DNA from: Tetracladium setigerum
Taxonomy: Eukaryota > Ascomycota > Leotiomycetes > Helotiales
DNA length: 64,000 bases
NCBI GenBank assembly: GCA_031472005.1
Contig: PZJY01000008.1
Coordinates: 1,178,001 to 1,242,000, forward strand
Direction: 5' to 3'
Shown here: in pieces, positions 12,023-23,904 of the stretch
Position numbering within the stretch: the first letter of the stretch is position 1
Layout: the number at the start of each line of letters is the position of its first letter
Made by a program: the position numbers and the translations under genes
Notes under the pieces: generated by a model
What the model was told of the DNA's origin: nothing
Databases searched by the model: none
What the model saw: only the letters and a program-made list of their open reading frames with translations

Positions 12023-13362
12023 TAGGTATACTTCCCTTGGCCGGGTACCTAGGTAGGTGGTCTTCAGATATGGAGCCTTAAAAGAACATAGAATGTAACA
12101 AACTCTCATCCTGGTCGGCACAGAGAAATTCCCTCAATCAATTCAAGCTACCAAAACATAACAACAGAAAGGAACGGTGTTATGCCATGTATAGCTATGC
12201 TACAAGCCAACGATACTACTCAATTGATGGGAAGATCCTTCCTTGTCTCCGAGCTCAACTCAAGAATGCAATATTAATATTGTAAATCTGCTTGCTCCAG
12301 CAGAGATGCTGTAGGGAAAGAGAGAATGATGAAGCACAAATCAACGACATGTAGATGAAAGGGTCTAGCAAAGATACTGTATGAATAAAATTAATTGAAG
12401 AGTCTACCTACCTAACTATGATTTACAAACAGTGTTGTCGTCAAATGCTAGTTGTTTTAAGTATTCGTTGATCATTAAAGCTTGAATTGACAGTTAATAT
12501 GCACTCCTACAACTACCAATTCTGGCCACACTTCCACCAGGGTAAGGCAAACTACCTCACTAGAGTACCTTGATAGATGTTTGTTTTCAAGAAACACAAC
12601 ATAGACTAAGAATAATGGAAGTTACCCCTCATTACAACAACTTTATTCTGCATCGAGACAGAGTTTTCCTCAACCAACTCAAGCTACCCGAAGTCAATCT
12701 CACTCAATGTATTTATTCCACGTCAGTCTGCGTTACACTTTTAAATCTCAGATGATGATGAACAGGAGGGATATTCAAGCTGGTAAAATTGAGAAAAAGC
12801 GAAATTGAACGAATATGAAATCCATAATAACGCAAAGCCTCCACATGTGAGGTATGCAGATGGGTGGGAAGGGAGTGGGAGGGGCGCATAACGTACTGTA
12901 CCGTATATTCTCCGTGATGATATTCTCGCTCTTTTCGTCCGTGCCTGTTCCCGCTTTTCTTGGGCCAAGACGGCTGTCGCCATGCCAACGACTTGCTATC
13001 CCAGCCCAAACAAGGCACTGTCACCCACCCATTCACTACTTTATGTATCTCGACCTCCACACTCCCTCCCTCCCCAGCCCTCCTGCTCGTTGAGAACAAC
13101 AACAACAACAGCAGCAGCAGCATACAGGACTTGTTTGCGACGATATCTTCAGCGCGCGAATCAATTCATTCTTTTATCGGTCTCCCGCTGCCTCGACGAA
13201 CACTCGTTCATTCTCGCGCCTTGTCGCACCCAACCCTCAATCGATCGACATCAAAACACAATTCTGCCACAAATTGGCCGAGTACAAACTCCGATTTGTT
13301 TGCCTCCTGGCTGCGCATACGTGACTTCTTGGTAGCTCGGTCTGCTGTTGAGCAACTCAAGA
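12023..13362. other. intergenic and BUD4 leader
   Basis: No convincing gene. TACC-rich tracts at about 12041-12060 and 12404-12416, a GTAC-rich palindromic cluster at 12892-12905, and a mixed (AAC)n(AGC)n tract at 13094-13122, probably in the BUD4 5' leader. Confidence 0.45.
13094..13122 (+). repeat. (AAC)n(AGC)n trinucleotide tract
   Basis: Consecutive AAC then AGC triplets in the presumed BUD4 leader, not within its coding frame. Confidence 0.75.
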
Positions 13363-16300
13363 ATGGCGTCGCCCTCGTCGGAACCTGTAAGTGCATAAAA
13401 ACAAACGACTAGCGCTTTGTTGTTTACTTAAGGGACCCGTACTGATAAACAAACGCAGGTTCAACCTCTCCGCCTGAAGAGCGCCTCATCCTCCCCAACC
13501 AAAATGGGAAGCTCTATACCACGAGCCCTCACAGAACTTGCGCCCAGCGAGAGACGACGAAATTCCCCAAGCTACAATCAGCTCACACAGGTAAGCCATC
13601 CTCCAAGCTCGCAGACGCCTCCCAGAGAATGCGAGCTAATGATCATCATGATAGAAAATGAGCTTTGATTCCTCCCCATTCCAATCTTCGCCTTTCAGCG
13701 CATCGATTGGCGACTCCTCGCCACGGCTCTTCTGGCAGGGTCGTGACCCCGCAACTCCAAATCGATTCAATTCGGAGAATGCTTTATTCAGCGGCAGAGA
13801 GTCCTCGCCATCGCCAACGAGGAGAACTTCGATCGAGAGATTGCAGAAAGCATCGCGTGTGAAGAATAGTAACATGTTCGCGAGGGAACAGAAACAAGAA
13901 TACGACCCAACTTCATTGCCCGTAATTGAGCGACCATTGGCAAAGGTCCAAGGCAACGCGTATGGAGCATCTGGTCTCGAAGGACTCAGGTCCGCAGAGA
14001 GAGGGCGTCCGTTGAGTCACCCGAAAATAGATACCAAATCTATCATTCCTCTTTATAGTCCTACCAAGACTCCCCTGCAGTCTGGCATCAACCCTCTGCG
14101 ATCGCCCAGCAAGGACCAGATTTCACCAACCAAATCTTCCCTCTCCTCGAGACAATTCAATGGCAAAACCAGCGCAAACTCCATGGATAGCGCTTTCTCG
14201 GAGGAGCAGAGTAATGAGCATCAGCTCCCTCCTGGGCGTGCTCTGCACCGTCATGCGAAGAGTGTGACCTTCGATGCAGCGCCACCTCAAGTCAACGAGT
14301 ACGAAATGACAACTCCTGACATCTCCTCTATCGGAACAGGTTCGCGAGAGAACAGTTATGATTCAGTCGAGGAGGAGGAAGATAGCTATAATCTTGGAGA
14401 CTCGATGGAGCAAGATGATAGCTTTGATGCCTCGCTTGAGGATACCGACAAGACGCCAGTGGTTGGACCAGAAGACTGGAGACATGCTAGCCCTAGTGTG
14501 CACCATAGTGGATTCACATCAGGACGATTTGATGATCCATTCGAGGGGCCTGAGGGCAGCCCAATGCCAGATGCTCGACCTACTTCTTCTCTTGGGCGAC
14601 CAGTCGGGATTCGAAATGATTCCCTCAACTCCAACGGAGACCATCGGCCATTGCCACCTCTTCCTGGAATGCACAATCGCAATAACTCAGGTTCTTCGAT
14701 TGGTCTTTCTTCTGGTGCTGGGCGTGCCTCGTCGTCTCTGAAAAATCCACCATCTCCACTTTCGCCTGCTTCCGTCAGCAAGTCTGATATCCTCAGTCTT
14801 GCAGGGGGCAAGATGTCACTGGAAGAGAAGTTGCGATTGATGATGATTCAAGATGAGGAAAAGCCAAAGACTTCTGCGGAATTGCAGAGAGAGCGGCGAA
14901 TGAGGAGAGCTCGAAGCAGTCAGACTCCAGAACGTGAACAATCCATTTCCATTCATGAGGATGAGGATACTTTGGATGACCTTCCTGGATTGGGTTCATA
15001 TGAGTTGCCTCAAAGAATCTCACGGGAATCCATTCTACGAAAAGTCAACGGTCTCGATCGGGAGTCGGACTTCAATTTCTCATCTCCTATGCCTAGCTCA
15101 AGCCCAGAGCGACCTGCTGCTCTCGATCCAGATACACCGCTACCTAGTACAGAAGATCGATCAATAATCGAAACTTCCGAGATTCTAGAGGACAGCGTTA
15201 TTATCAAGCCAGAGCCCGAGGAAGATGATGAAGTTGACGTATATTCTATTCCAGAAATGTACCATCATCCCAGCGACGATGATCTCAAGGCCCATCTCGA
15301 TGAAGCTCTCGAGAGTCCACGTTTTGACTCGGAACCCCCAGCTCACAATCCTCAAGATGTGTCATTTATGTCATCAGAAGATGAAGGGTTATCTACACCT
15401 CGACAAGCCAGTCCGGCAGTCATTAAGGAAGTCTCCGAGCCTCTTAAGTTGGATACCAAGGCTTCCCTCCCTGATTTCCCGGGCTTCCTTGGCGGTAATG
15501 ATTTCAGTCTCAACAACAACGACTTCGGTCTCAGTATGCAGTCTTACATGACTCCTTCGCCTCCTCACACACTTGCAGATCCATTCCTCGAAACAGAAGC
15601 TGCCGTAGAGGAGCCTAAGGAACAACGTCGAGGCCCAAGAATGTCTGATGCTCATGAGTTCTTGAGACGTTCCGATACCCCAGAAGAGGAGCCAGAGGCT
15701 GAGATGGAGGCAGAGGAAACGCCAGAGCCGGAACAAGAGCCGGAACGAGAGCCAGAACGAGAGCCAGAACAAGAGCCACGCGCTTTGGTCCCACGTCCCG
15801 AGTATGACGGTACTGGATGGGGTTCCGATGAAGATGAGGAATATGAGGTGGGAACACCAGAATCAGTCATTCGACACCCAATGCCCCCTTCTCCCTCCGG
15901 GATTCCCCATCAATTCCGGAACAAATTGCAACAATCAAGTCTTCCGGATCGAAGCTCAAGACACGGCCATCAGCGACACCATCTGATCTCATGGCGATGC
16001 GTGAAGCACGAAGAATCGTCAGCGGAGACGCTCCTTCCATTCCACCCATTCCGGCAAGACACCGAAACCGTCCTTCTCTGAACATGGACCAAGAGGGCAG
16101 TGAAATATTCAGTGCCGCTGGAGATCTGGAACGTAACTCGAGCTTCACCAACAAAGCTCTGACTCTGGACATTGGCAGTGACCTTGGTTCAAGTCTCTAC
16201 CAAGACTTTGATCGAGTAATCGAAGCCCAAAAGGTTGCTTTTGACCTATTTTCTTCGCAGTCGGCTACATCTTACATCAATGGACAAGCGTCCAGCTCCA

Positions 16301-18007
16301 ATGATGCACAAAATTCCATTAATAATGCTAACATTAATTCTCGTAAACAGCGCGGTTACCTGATGAGACAAAACACCAAACTCGTTGTCGGCAACGACAG
16401 AGGAGGAGACGACTTTCACGGTGCGCGATCCGCGGGTAACTCTCCTGTCAAGCAGGTGAGACCGCAATCGTGGACTGTTGAGCCCTGGAACGGACAACAA
16501 CGCCAGGCCAGCTACCGTGACAAATCTAATCCTCGCAAGAAGCCGGTTCCAGGCGCCGTTCCTCCAATGCCTGGACAAGAAAGCAATGTTGCTGGGCTGA
16601 ACATGGTATCCGAAGAAGCTTTTGCCGAAAATGCCGAAGAAGGCGAAAGAGGACGACTTTTCGTTAAGGTCATTGGTGTGAAAGACTTAGATCTTCCCCT
16701 CCCCAGAAGTATGATTCCCGCTCTCCTGCCTTTAAAAATGTTCTAATTTTTCTTTAGACGAGCAATCTTGGTTCAGTTTGACATTAGATAACGGTGTTCA
16801 CTGTGTTACCACTGCCTGGCTTGAGCTTGGAAGAAATGCTCCTATCGGCCAGGAGTTTGAACTTGTTGTTCCCAATGAGCTTGAATTCCAATTAACCCTG
16901 AATGCTAAGCTTGTCAAGCCGGCTCCCAAGAGGGTCGTTGAATCTCCTACCAAATCGCATAAAGCACAGAAGCCATCAACCTTCAGCCGAGTTTTCATGT
17001 CACCAAAAAAGCGTAAGGAGCTCGAGTTGATGAACAAAGAAGAAGAGCAACGTGCTGTAGAGCAGAAGAAGAGAGAGGCCGCTAATAAGAGAGCTTCTCA
17101 GCAACCTACTGCTTGGGATCTTCTCTCCCCTCTTGCTGCGGAGGATGGTAGCTTTGGTAGGGCTTACATTTGTCTCAAGGATCACGAGTCTCGTTGCTTC
17201 GGACGTCCATACGTCGCCGATGTAGCCTGCTACAATGAATGGGCGACTGAGGAGGCCAACCACGCGTCCAGCATGATGAGCAAGCGTGGAAACACTGTTA
17301 TCCAGCGACGTGCCCCTTATAAAGTTGGGAATCTTGAGCTTCAACTTCTCTTTGTTCCAAAGCCCAAAGCTGCCACTGATGACGATATGCCAAAGAGTAT
17401 GAACTCTTGCATTCGTGAGATGAAGGAAGCTGAACTCGCTGCTGCTCGCAATTGGGAGGGCTATCTGAGTCAGCAAGGCGGTGATTGTCCAGTAAGTTCC
17501 AAAACTTTTCAAATTTTGCAACATTGCCCGTTTACTAACAGCACTTAGTACTGGCGCCGCCGCTACTTCAAACTTTGTGGAAGTAAGCTCACAGCATTCC
17601 ACGAGTCTACACGTCAACCACGAGCAACAATCAATCTTGCCAATGCATCTAAGTTGATTGATGATCGCCGGTCCCTCACACAAAAAGAGACTACTGGCAA
17701 AGGTGGAAAGCGTCGTAAGTCGGGTTTCGCTGAGGAAGAAGAGGGCTACATGTTCGTTGAGGAAGGTTTCCGGATCCGATTCTCCAACGGGGAGGTTATC
17801 GACTTCTACGCGGATACTGCTGTTGACAAGGAAGGCTGGATGAAGAATCTCGAAAGCTGCATCGGAAAGGAAGGTAGCAGCAGCAAAGGCGGCTGGTGTG
17901 ACCTGGTGCTGAAACACGAAGCATCTCTCAAGAAGCGAGCAGAGCATGGAACGAGAAAGACAAGCAACAGTCGACACCACCAGCGAACAAAGAGCGTTGG
18001 TATGTGA
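13363..18007 (+). CDS. BUD4: Bud4-type anillin-like septation protein (one apparent frameshift)
   Basis: Bud4 marks septation or bud sites with septins and Axl2/Bud3-type partners. The start at 13363 gives MASPSSEP; exons are 13363-13386, 13459-13590, 13655-16708, 16758-17491 and 17549-18007. The N-terminus carries the family signature PRALTELAPSERRRNSPSY and SFDSSPFQSSPFSASIGD. A long disordered, phospho-site-rich middle includes an EPE(Q/R) repeat near 15719-15778. The anillin-homology part starts near residue 1050 (GRLFVKVIGVKDLDLPLPR). A PH domain starts near residue 1315 (YWRRRYFKLCG) and ends in the helix EGWMKNLESCI. One base is missing in GGG at 15899-15901: the frame ending PSPSG must continue as PSIPEQIATIKSSG in the -1 frame. 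Adding it gives 4,404 nt, 1,467 aa. Read literally the anillin and PH parts would be lost. Confidence 0.92.
15719..15778 (+). repeat. in-frame EPE(Q/R) repeat inside BUD4
   Basis: Tandem GAGCC(A/G)GAAC(A/G)AGAG units encode alternating Glu-Pro-Glu-Gln/Arg in the disordered middle of the protein. A likely site of length variation among strains. Confidence 0.75.
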
Positions 18008-18789
18008 GCCTCACTTAGTTCACGACTTGATGGATAATGTTGCAACGGGTTATGACTCCAGGATTTCGATACACTTTCCACTTGGATTTTCCATACTTCA
18101 ATCTTAAACCGCCTTTGCAGAGCACAGCCATTGGATCAAGCTTTCAGCTGGGCTCTTTCGATTCAACTTGGCGTTACTGGTCTATCATTCTCGCCCTGGT
18201 GGCTCTCTATGTCACTGCTTATTTGGAATTTGTTGCGTGGGGTGGGGAGAATTAAAGGGGTATCATACTGTTTATAGGGTGGTGTGGTCGGGTGGTGACG
18301 GGTAATGGCGTGTACGGGGCGTTAATTGCTTGCTTCTATGTTTTTGTTAAAAGAGTCTTATGGTTTGACTATGCTCCCTTTCATTCTTGTATCAGTTCCG
18401 AGGATCGATAATAAAAATCCACTACAAAATACCTTGCGTGCAATAATTACATCTTGTGTTGAACATTCTTTCAAGTTGTTCTTGCTCTGAACGTTCCGGA
18501 CTGGCTAGATTTATCCAATCAAGTGGAGGGAGCACACACAGAAGACGTCTTGTTGTAGCGGGCCCAGCTTGTTTTATATTGCTCTATATATGACAAAGGA
18601 GTGACTCAAGGAAACATGCAGTGACAGCGAAAGAAAATTTACTGAAAGACCCAAGTGACATCCCCATCCCCACCCCAGACCTATCCTACGTCTAATGCCA
18701 TCCCAAGATCCGTCCACACCCCATTCCCCCTCCCCTCCCGAACTCCTCATTCCCCATTAGTATCCAATTTTGATCTCGCCAAAAATCGC
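18008..18789. other. convergent intergenic region
   Basis: 3' flank of BUD4 facing the 3' end of a minus-strand secreted-protein gene. Nothing else is recognised. Confidence 0.45.
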
Positions 18790-19138
18790 TTAGGAGGATG
18801 GCGAAGGAGGGAAGCAAGATGGGCCACGAAGGTAAGTGGGATCGGTGATATAAGTAGTCACATCAGTGACCTTCTCGACGGGAACGGTGGTAGTGATGGT
18901 TTGGACCTCGAGGACGGTGGTGGTAGATGGGACGACGGAAGCTGTAGAGCAGATACAGAATCCGACTTTGCCAGTGGCGGTTTGCTTGCAGCCTTTGGGT
19001 GGGCCGGCGGCGAACCTGAAGAGGGATATGTGTTAGTTTGGGTTGGGTTGCAGGTGAGAGTGATGGAGATGGAGGTACTTACGCTGGTGCCATGAGAGAG
19101 GCGAGAATGGTGATTGAGGTGATGAATGAGTATTGCAT
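18790..19138 (-). CDS. small secreted protein, 93 aa, unknown
   Basis: Two exons, 19138-19083 and 19015-18790, joined by a canonical intron (GTAAGT...TTCAG). The N-terminus MQYSFITSITILASLMAP is a typical signal peptide, probably cut after AFA near residue 22. The mature part of about 71 aa has four cysteines (KGCKQ, FCICS, PSCFP) and a Thr/Val-rich middle (STTTVLEVQTITTVPVEK). There is no membrane segment or clear GPI signal. I recognise no family. Size, secretion and position beside a gene-poor, transposon-bearing interval make it an effector-like or wall-associated candidate, but nothing in the sequence shows function. Confidence 0.65.
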
Positions 19139-22100
19139 TTTGAAGGTTGAGTTTTTGGTAGTTGGGAGAGGTATTTGAGTGTATTTGGAGTTTTGAGGAG
19201 GTGATTGAGTGGTTTTTGAGGATGGTTGGTTGGTTGTGCTGTGAGTGATGAAGGTGAAGATGATTGTAGATGCTATTTGAAAGCGAAACAAGCAGACTAC
19301 TTTATACTTTTTTCCTCTACTCTGTTGATTCTTCTCATGAGTTCAACCCACCAGTAAGTTCATCCTCGCGTGTTGAATCAGAGGCACCATCTTGTGGCTG
19401 GCGAAGAATATTGACTTCGAAATTAACCTCAACGCTGTTACGAGAAATTGAAGCAACAAGAACTTCAAATTGAAATACCAGAACCAGTCCTCTGACTCCA
19501 CGATAGAATCAGCTCTGCCACAGAGTGAGACGTCAACCCATTCTCCAAGCAGTCGACCCAAAATGGGCATTGATGAAAGGAAGCTCCTGCATTCCCCGGA
19601 CTCTCCGAAAAGTACCTGGGAGTCTCCCGTCTCACGAGAAGGTGGCATGATTCCGACCATTTGGCCCAGGGACCGGATATGCAAACGATCAATTCCTCGA
19701 CCGAATCTACGGTATGCAGACATTCTGTACCGTATGAGCTAAGCGAATCCACTCGGACCGCCCAAGGAACCGCGATATTTCCATTCCGCAACGTCAATGT
19801 GCATCAAGCCACAAGGTGTTGTCGAGTTTGTGGCGTAGTCCAAAATATAAATACGACCTCGCGAGTAAACCAAATAGCGGTAAAATCAGGGTCACATTGC
19901 CTAATTTGGTGCAAGCTCAGCTTCTTTGCCGAAGCGAGGTGGAATACGAACCAGTGCAGCGGTTTGTGGGACAAGGTATTCCACGGTCTCGTGAGATGAT
20001 TGGTACCGGCAGATTTGTGTATGCATGTTGCTGCCTGGGAGGCTGGAACGTCTTTGAGTAAGTTGTTTTTGTACGTAACAATTGTGTGTTCTTCAGTCTA
20101 GGGGTTTTTATCAGACTTCGGGCCTATGCGCTCTACTTTGGCTAAAGGCTTGTTGAGCAAATACGAGGTCTCCAAGCCATGTTTCCTCTGAACACAGATC
20201 ATGAGAATAGTAACACACTGCCTTCAGAGTTCAAAGAGAAAATGCCTTCTTCTTTTCGAGTTTTATCATTAATTTCTCGTTGTACTTGGGTCTCCCCTTC
20301 GGCTGAAAGTCAGAAACATAGGAGAAACTTCGCAAGTTCCCATTTGGTTGATAGTTGGATGTGATTTGTGAGAGGTAGAACGTATACTCCAAGGGCCTAA
20401 TCGCCTACAAAGAAGCTGAAGGTACAAAGTAGTCGAAGCAAGGTACTCTGATGCTACAAATACCCCTTGGCATGTAACAAACCCGAATTTTCGAATAGGT
20501 CGTGTCTGATCACTGAGACCATGAACCACAGTCCAGTAATCTAACACTTCATAACTTATAATTCACCTTCGTTTCGATTTCTCCCAGGCTCAACACCAAC
20601 CCACAGCTGGTCGCTGACCTTGTCCAGACTCTCGCTTTGCTCTCCTCTCCCACAAACCGTCATCTCGGCAGCGCACATTCCATAAATGAACACAACCATC
20701 ATCCACAGCACAACACGGAACCCATTCCACATGACAAAAATACCCAGAATCGCTACATATACTAAATCAATCCAAAGATTTACAACCCTGAAACCCAGCA
20801 TCCCATGGGTCCAGAAATCCACTGAGAACCACCAATTGGTCTGGAGCACCTGCTTTGCTTCCACCACGGACAAAGCGAAGATTGCGAGATAGATGACAAG
20901 GAAAGCCCCATAACTGAAAGGGCAGTGTTCATGTTACAATACAAGCTTTACCAAGTTTTGGCCCTTTCGCGAAAGGTTATGAGCTCTGAATGATATAACC
21001 GAGATTTTCCAGTGCGATAAACAATTCCTCTCAATGTACCCACAGAAGCTAGACTTGTTTTATCTTCGTGTTCCCAGAAATTTGATTTTTAGTAGAACAA
21101 GTCATGGCCTCCAAGTCGAAGAAAATCTTGGCTGATCTATGTATTATATACTTCGCGGAAACGGATGAAATGATTCTTCTTGTTTGGCAAATAAACATAT
21201 CTAATTAAGTGAAATGCCAAGCACAGTGATATTGTAGAGTATGCGGTATGTCTCAAGGTTATTTGTAGCCAGATCACCGCCATAAGTACACCCCGAGTGA
21301 GAGGTTCGGGGACGTCAACAACATAGAAATGACCCCTTTGCGCTCTGTTGATTTGACCAACCGCGAGAATGACGAAAACAATATTCGATTTGGTCTCGAT
21401 TAAAATATAGAAAATTTTAGAGGAATCATCGCAAGCTTAATTGCCCTTGAGGGGGATATGGACTGACAAGATAATGAGACTTAAGTTGAAAGCGGCTTGG
21501 TATCATGTCTTGATTGTCTTTCGGGTCCTTGCCACATCGAAAAGCAGATCGCAAGGAATATTCATTGAATCCAGCATAAACGTAAGATTACGAATAATAT
21601 TGAGAACCAGAAGAGAGGAGTTTTGTGTCTTTATTGTTCTTTTCCGCGTCACTAACACTGATTAGCACTGATTAGCTTCTGTGTTCAATACGCACATACA
21701 GCTTGATACTTTCCAGGTAATCACTCGGCTTTTCCCTGTTTTCTGCGGACAAGGGCGAGGACATATTTCTCGGGCATATTATCATCAAGCGGGTGGGGTT
21801 TGTGCAACCTTTTCGGACTTCGCTCAGCTTTCATTGATGATCCCTTCCATTCCTACCGCGGGACAATGCGCATGTTGTAAGTTTTTGTCTGTTTACTGCC
21901 GAAAACCTTAAATTAAATGCAAGAAATGTGAGTAATCAAAAGGGGAAAAATTGAAGGATTAAACCAGCAACATAGACTATAATGCTATCTCCGGGCACGG
22001 CGATCATGGAGAATCCCCTCAAAATTAAATACCGTTCGAGAAGTTTTTGGCAGCGCCATGTTTCCTCTTTTTTCAGCTTCTCTCCCTGTAACAGGTCATT

Positions 22101-22553
22101 GAGAAAGGCTTCTTCCGCCCAGGCCCATCCCGAACCTTCGATATATGCAGCCACTTTCAGCCTCACAAATTGCTTCCCCGCGAATCAACAGTTGCTCTCG
22201 CTTAACTCTGTTGCACAATTGGGTGCCATCCGCCTATCTTGCCCGACGGGATCATATGGATGTGGGGTTTAAATTCATGATTCGATGCTTGTTTTATTAT
22301 TTCAGTTGGAAATGGGAAAGTCTGGTTCCGAGATGGGAAATTCAGGGAACACCCTTATCATGGGTGAGGTGTTGATGGCTGATCAGGCTGAGGAGGCCTC
22401 GTCCTTTGCTGGGTGTCTATATAATCGTGTGACCCTGGCCTCATTTTCTTGCAGAGTTTTTGAAATTGGCTGTGTGACATGAGCTGAGAATCTTACGTAC
22501 TTCTCTCAAGCCTCAATCCATCGCCACAAAATTCTTGGAGAAAAAGCCTCAAA
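19139..22553. other. long gene-poor interval
   Basis: About 3.4 kb with no complete gene that I can support. Plus-strand frames around 19440-20061 look weakly protein-like but are broken, and I cannot assign them. A membrane-protein-like exon lies on the minus strand at 20556-20921 (separate entry). From 21000 to 22500 the sequence is AT-richer and shows no coding frames. Gene fragments and the nearby transposon suggest an old, decayed insertion region. Confidence 0.4.
20556..20921 (-). pseudogene. orphan exon of a multi-pass membrane protein
   Basis: The minus-strand frame from about 20921, just after a possible CTTTCAG acceptor, to the stop at 20556 encodes about 120 aa. It has three hydrophobic stretches (AFLVIYLAIFAL, DLVYVAILGIFVMW, VVLWMMVVFIYGM) and a polar tail (RGEQSESLDKVSDQLW). 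No upstream exon with a start is recognisable before 21100 on this strand. It may be a gene fragment, or the last exon of a gene whose 5' part I cannot see. Family unknown. Confidence 0.35.
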
Positions 22554-23472
22554 ATGCTCAAGACCCTCCTCATAGCCTTGCTGGCAACAAGCATTGCAGC
22601 AATCCCTACCGTCCCCGAGAATGGCAATCCACGAAATCTCTTCAAACGCCAACTTGTCTGCGCTCGAATCACTACTTGTATGTTTGGCGAAACAGTGTGC
22701 TGTGGGACCAGTTGCTGCTCTATAGGCTGCGACATCACAGGCGTGTTTTGTTCCTCCACACCAACTTCCGTGCGTCCCCCAATTCTCAAAATACCATTTC
22801 CGTTTCTACTTGAGACGATCGTTACTGACACGTGGCTATACTACACAGACTTGTAGTTCAATTGAAACCCCATGTGGCGGTGGTTGTTGCGGTTCCTCGC
22901 AGTTTTGCAGCAGTTCGAATATTTGCGAATATTATTCAAACACAAACAACGATGTAAGCATGCGTGTTTCTACTACATTGGAGCAATTAGATACCAGAAG
23001 TAACGAGCGACTACTAACCAAGCACACTTTTTAGATCTGCACTTCATCTCAAACGACATGCGGCTTATACTGCTGTCATAACTCTTTCGAAACATGCATC
23101 ACTCCTTCCTTTGGCTCCAAATACTGCAGCCCAGATTCCAGTACCAACAGCGGATCAGACACCATATCGTCCGACACAACATCTTCCGACAATACATCCT
23201 CCGACTACCCCTCGTCAAAACCAAGCTCCAAATCTAAAGGACTACCAGCAAAAGCTATCGCTGGTATCGTGATCGGTGTTTTAGTTCTCGTCGGCTTGGC
23301 AATTGGTGCTGTGCTACGCCTTTGTTGTGGGATGGGGAAGAAGAAGAAGCCAGAAGATACTACTGCACCAGCTGTGGTGGAGGGGGATAATCTTCCTCCT
23401 GCATCTGAAGGCCCGCCGGCTTATGGTGTGGGCGCAGGGAAGGAAGCTGGTGTCAATGTTGTTGAGAAGTGA
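22554..23472 (+). CDS. Cys-rich secreted-domain protein with one C-terminal membrane helix, 252 aa
   Basis: Exons 22554-22769, 22849-22953 and 23035-23472. Intron 2 carries a perfect CTACTAAC branch site. The signal peptide MLKTLLIALLATSIAAIP is followed by RQ, possibly a Kex2-like KR site (LFKRQ). The ectodomain has three similar Cys-rich modules, each with a CC pair: ETVCCGTSCC, CGGGCCGSSQFC and CGLYCCHNSFETC. A Ser/Asp-rich stalk follows (SDTTSSDNTSSD), then a membrane helix AIAGIVIGVLVLVGLAIG and a cytosolic tail with KKKK and Pro-rich sequence. This layout suits a plasma-membrane receptor or adhesin-like wall sensor, but no known domain name applies. Confidence 0.82.
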
Positions 23473-23746
23473 TTCAAATGAGTTGGCAAAGTTGCATGTA
23501 TGCGCATGTATGGATGTGATGATTGAGTCTCAATTAAGAAAGTTGTACTCTAATGCGTCTGGATTCACTGGCCATTTATGTTGGATTGGATACTCACTGG
23601 GTATATTTGTCAATGATTATGATCTGGAGTAGTAGATTGATATTCAGTTTCCACTTTGAAGAGACCTTACCATTCGTCTTTTTACATTGGAACTTGTGAT
23701 ATTACCAGCCCGGCCTCGTTCAAGTTCTTGATACAAATATAACATG
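23473..23746. other. spacer before the transposon
   Basis: 3' flank of the Cys-rich gene. No feature is seen before the TA target duplication at 23747-23748. Confidence 0.4.
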
Positions 23747-23748
23747 TA

Positions 23749-23776
23749 AGAGTTCTGGCCATTACTAGTGGTCCGC
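23749..23776 (+). repeat. left terminal inverted repeat of the Tc1/mariner element
   Basis: Begins AGAGTTCTGGCC immediately after the TA duplication and pairs with 25051-25078. Confidence 0.88.
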
Positions 23777-23904
23777 TCTAGCCGAGGTCCACCCCCATCC
23801 TTATTTTAATACCTCTTTTGTAAATAATTCATCTTAAATCAACCACCGACCGAATCTACCTTAAATTTATTATAAATAATCTAATTTTACCCTCTACTCC
23901 AGTG

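Noticed and set aside
17000..17980. 326-codon minus-strand frame opposite BUD4
   Set aside because: It overlaps the anillin and PH exons of BUD4 and spans its intron; codon pattern and protein identity favour the plus strand.
19440..20061. Weakly protein-like plus-strand frames (possible degenerate gene)
   Set aside because: Frames are broken by many stops and I cannot match any family; insufficient to call even a pseudogene.
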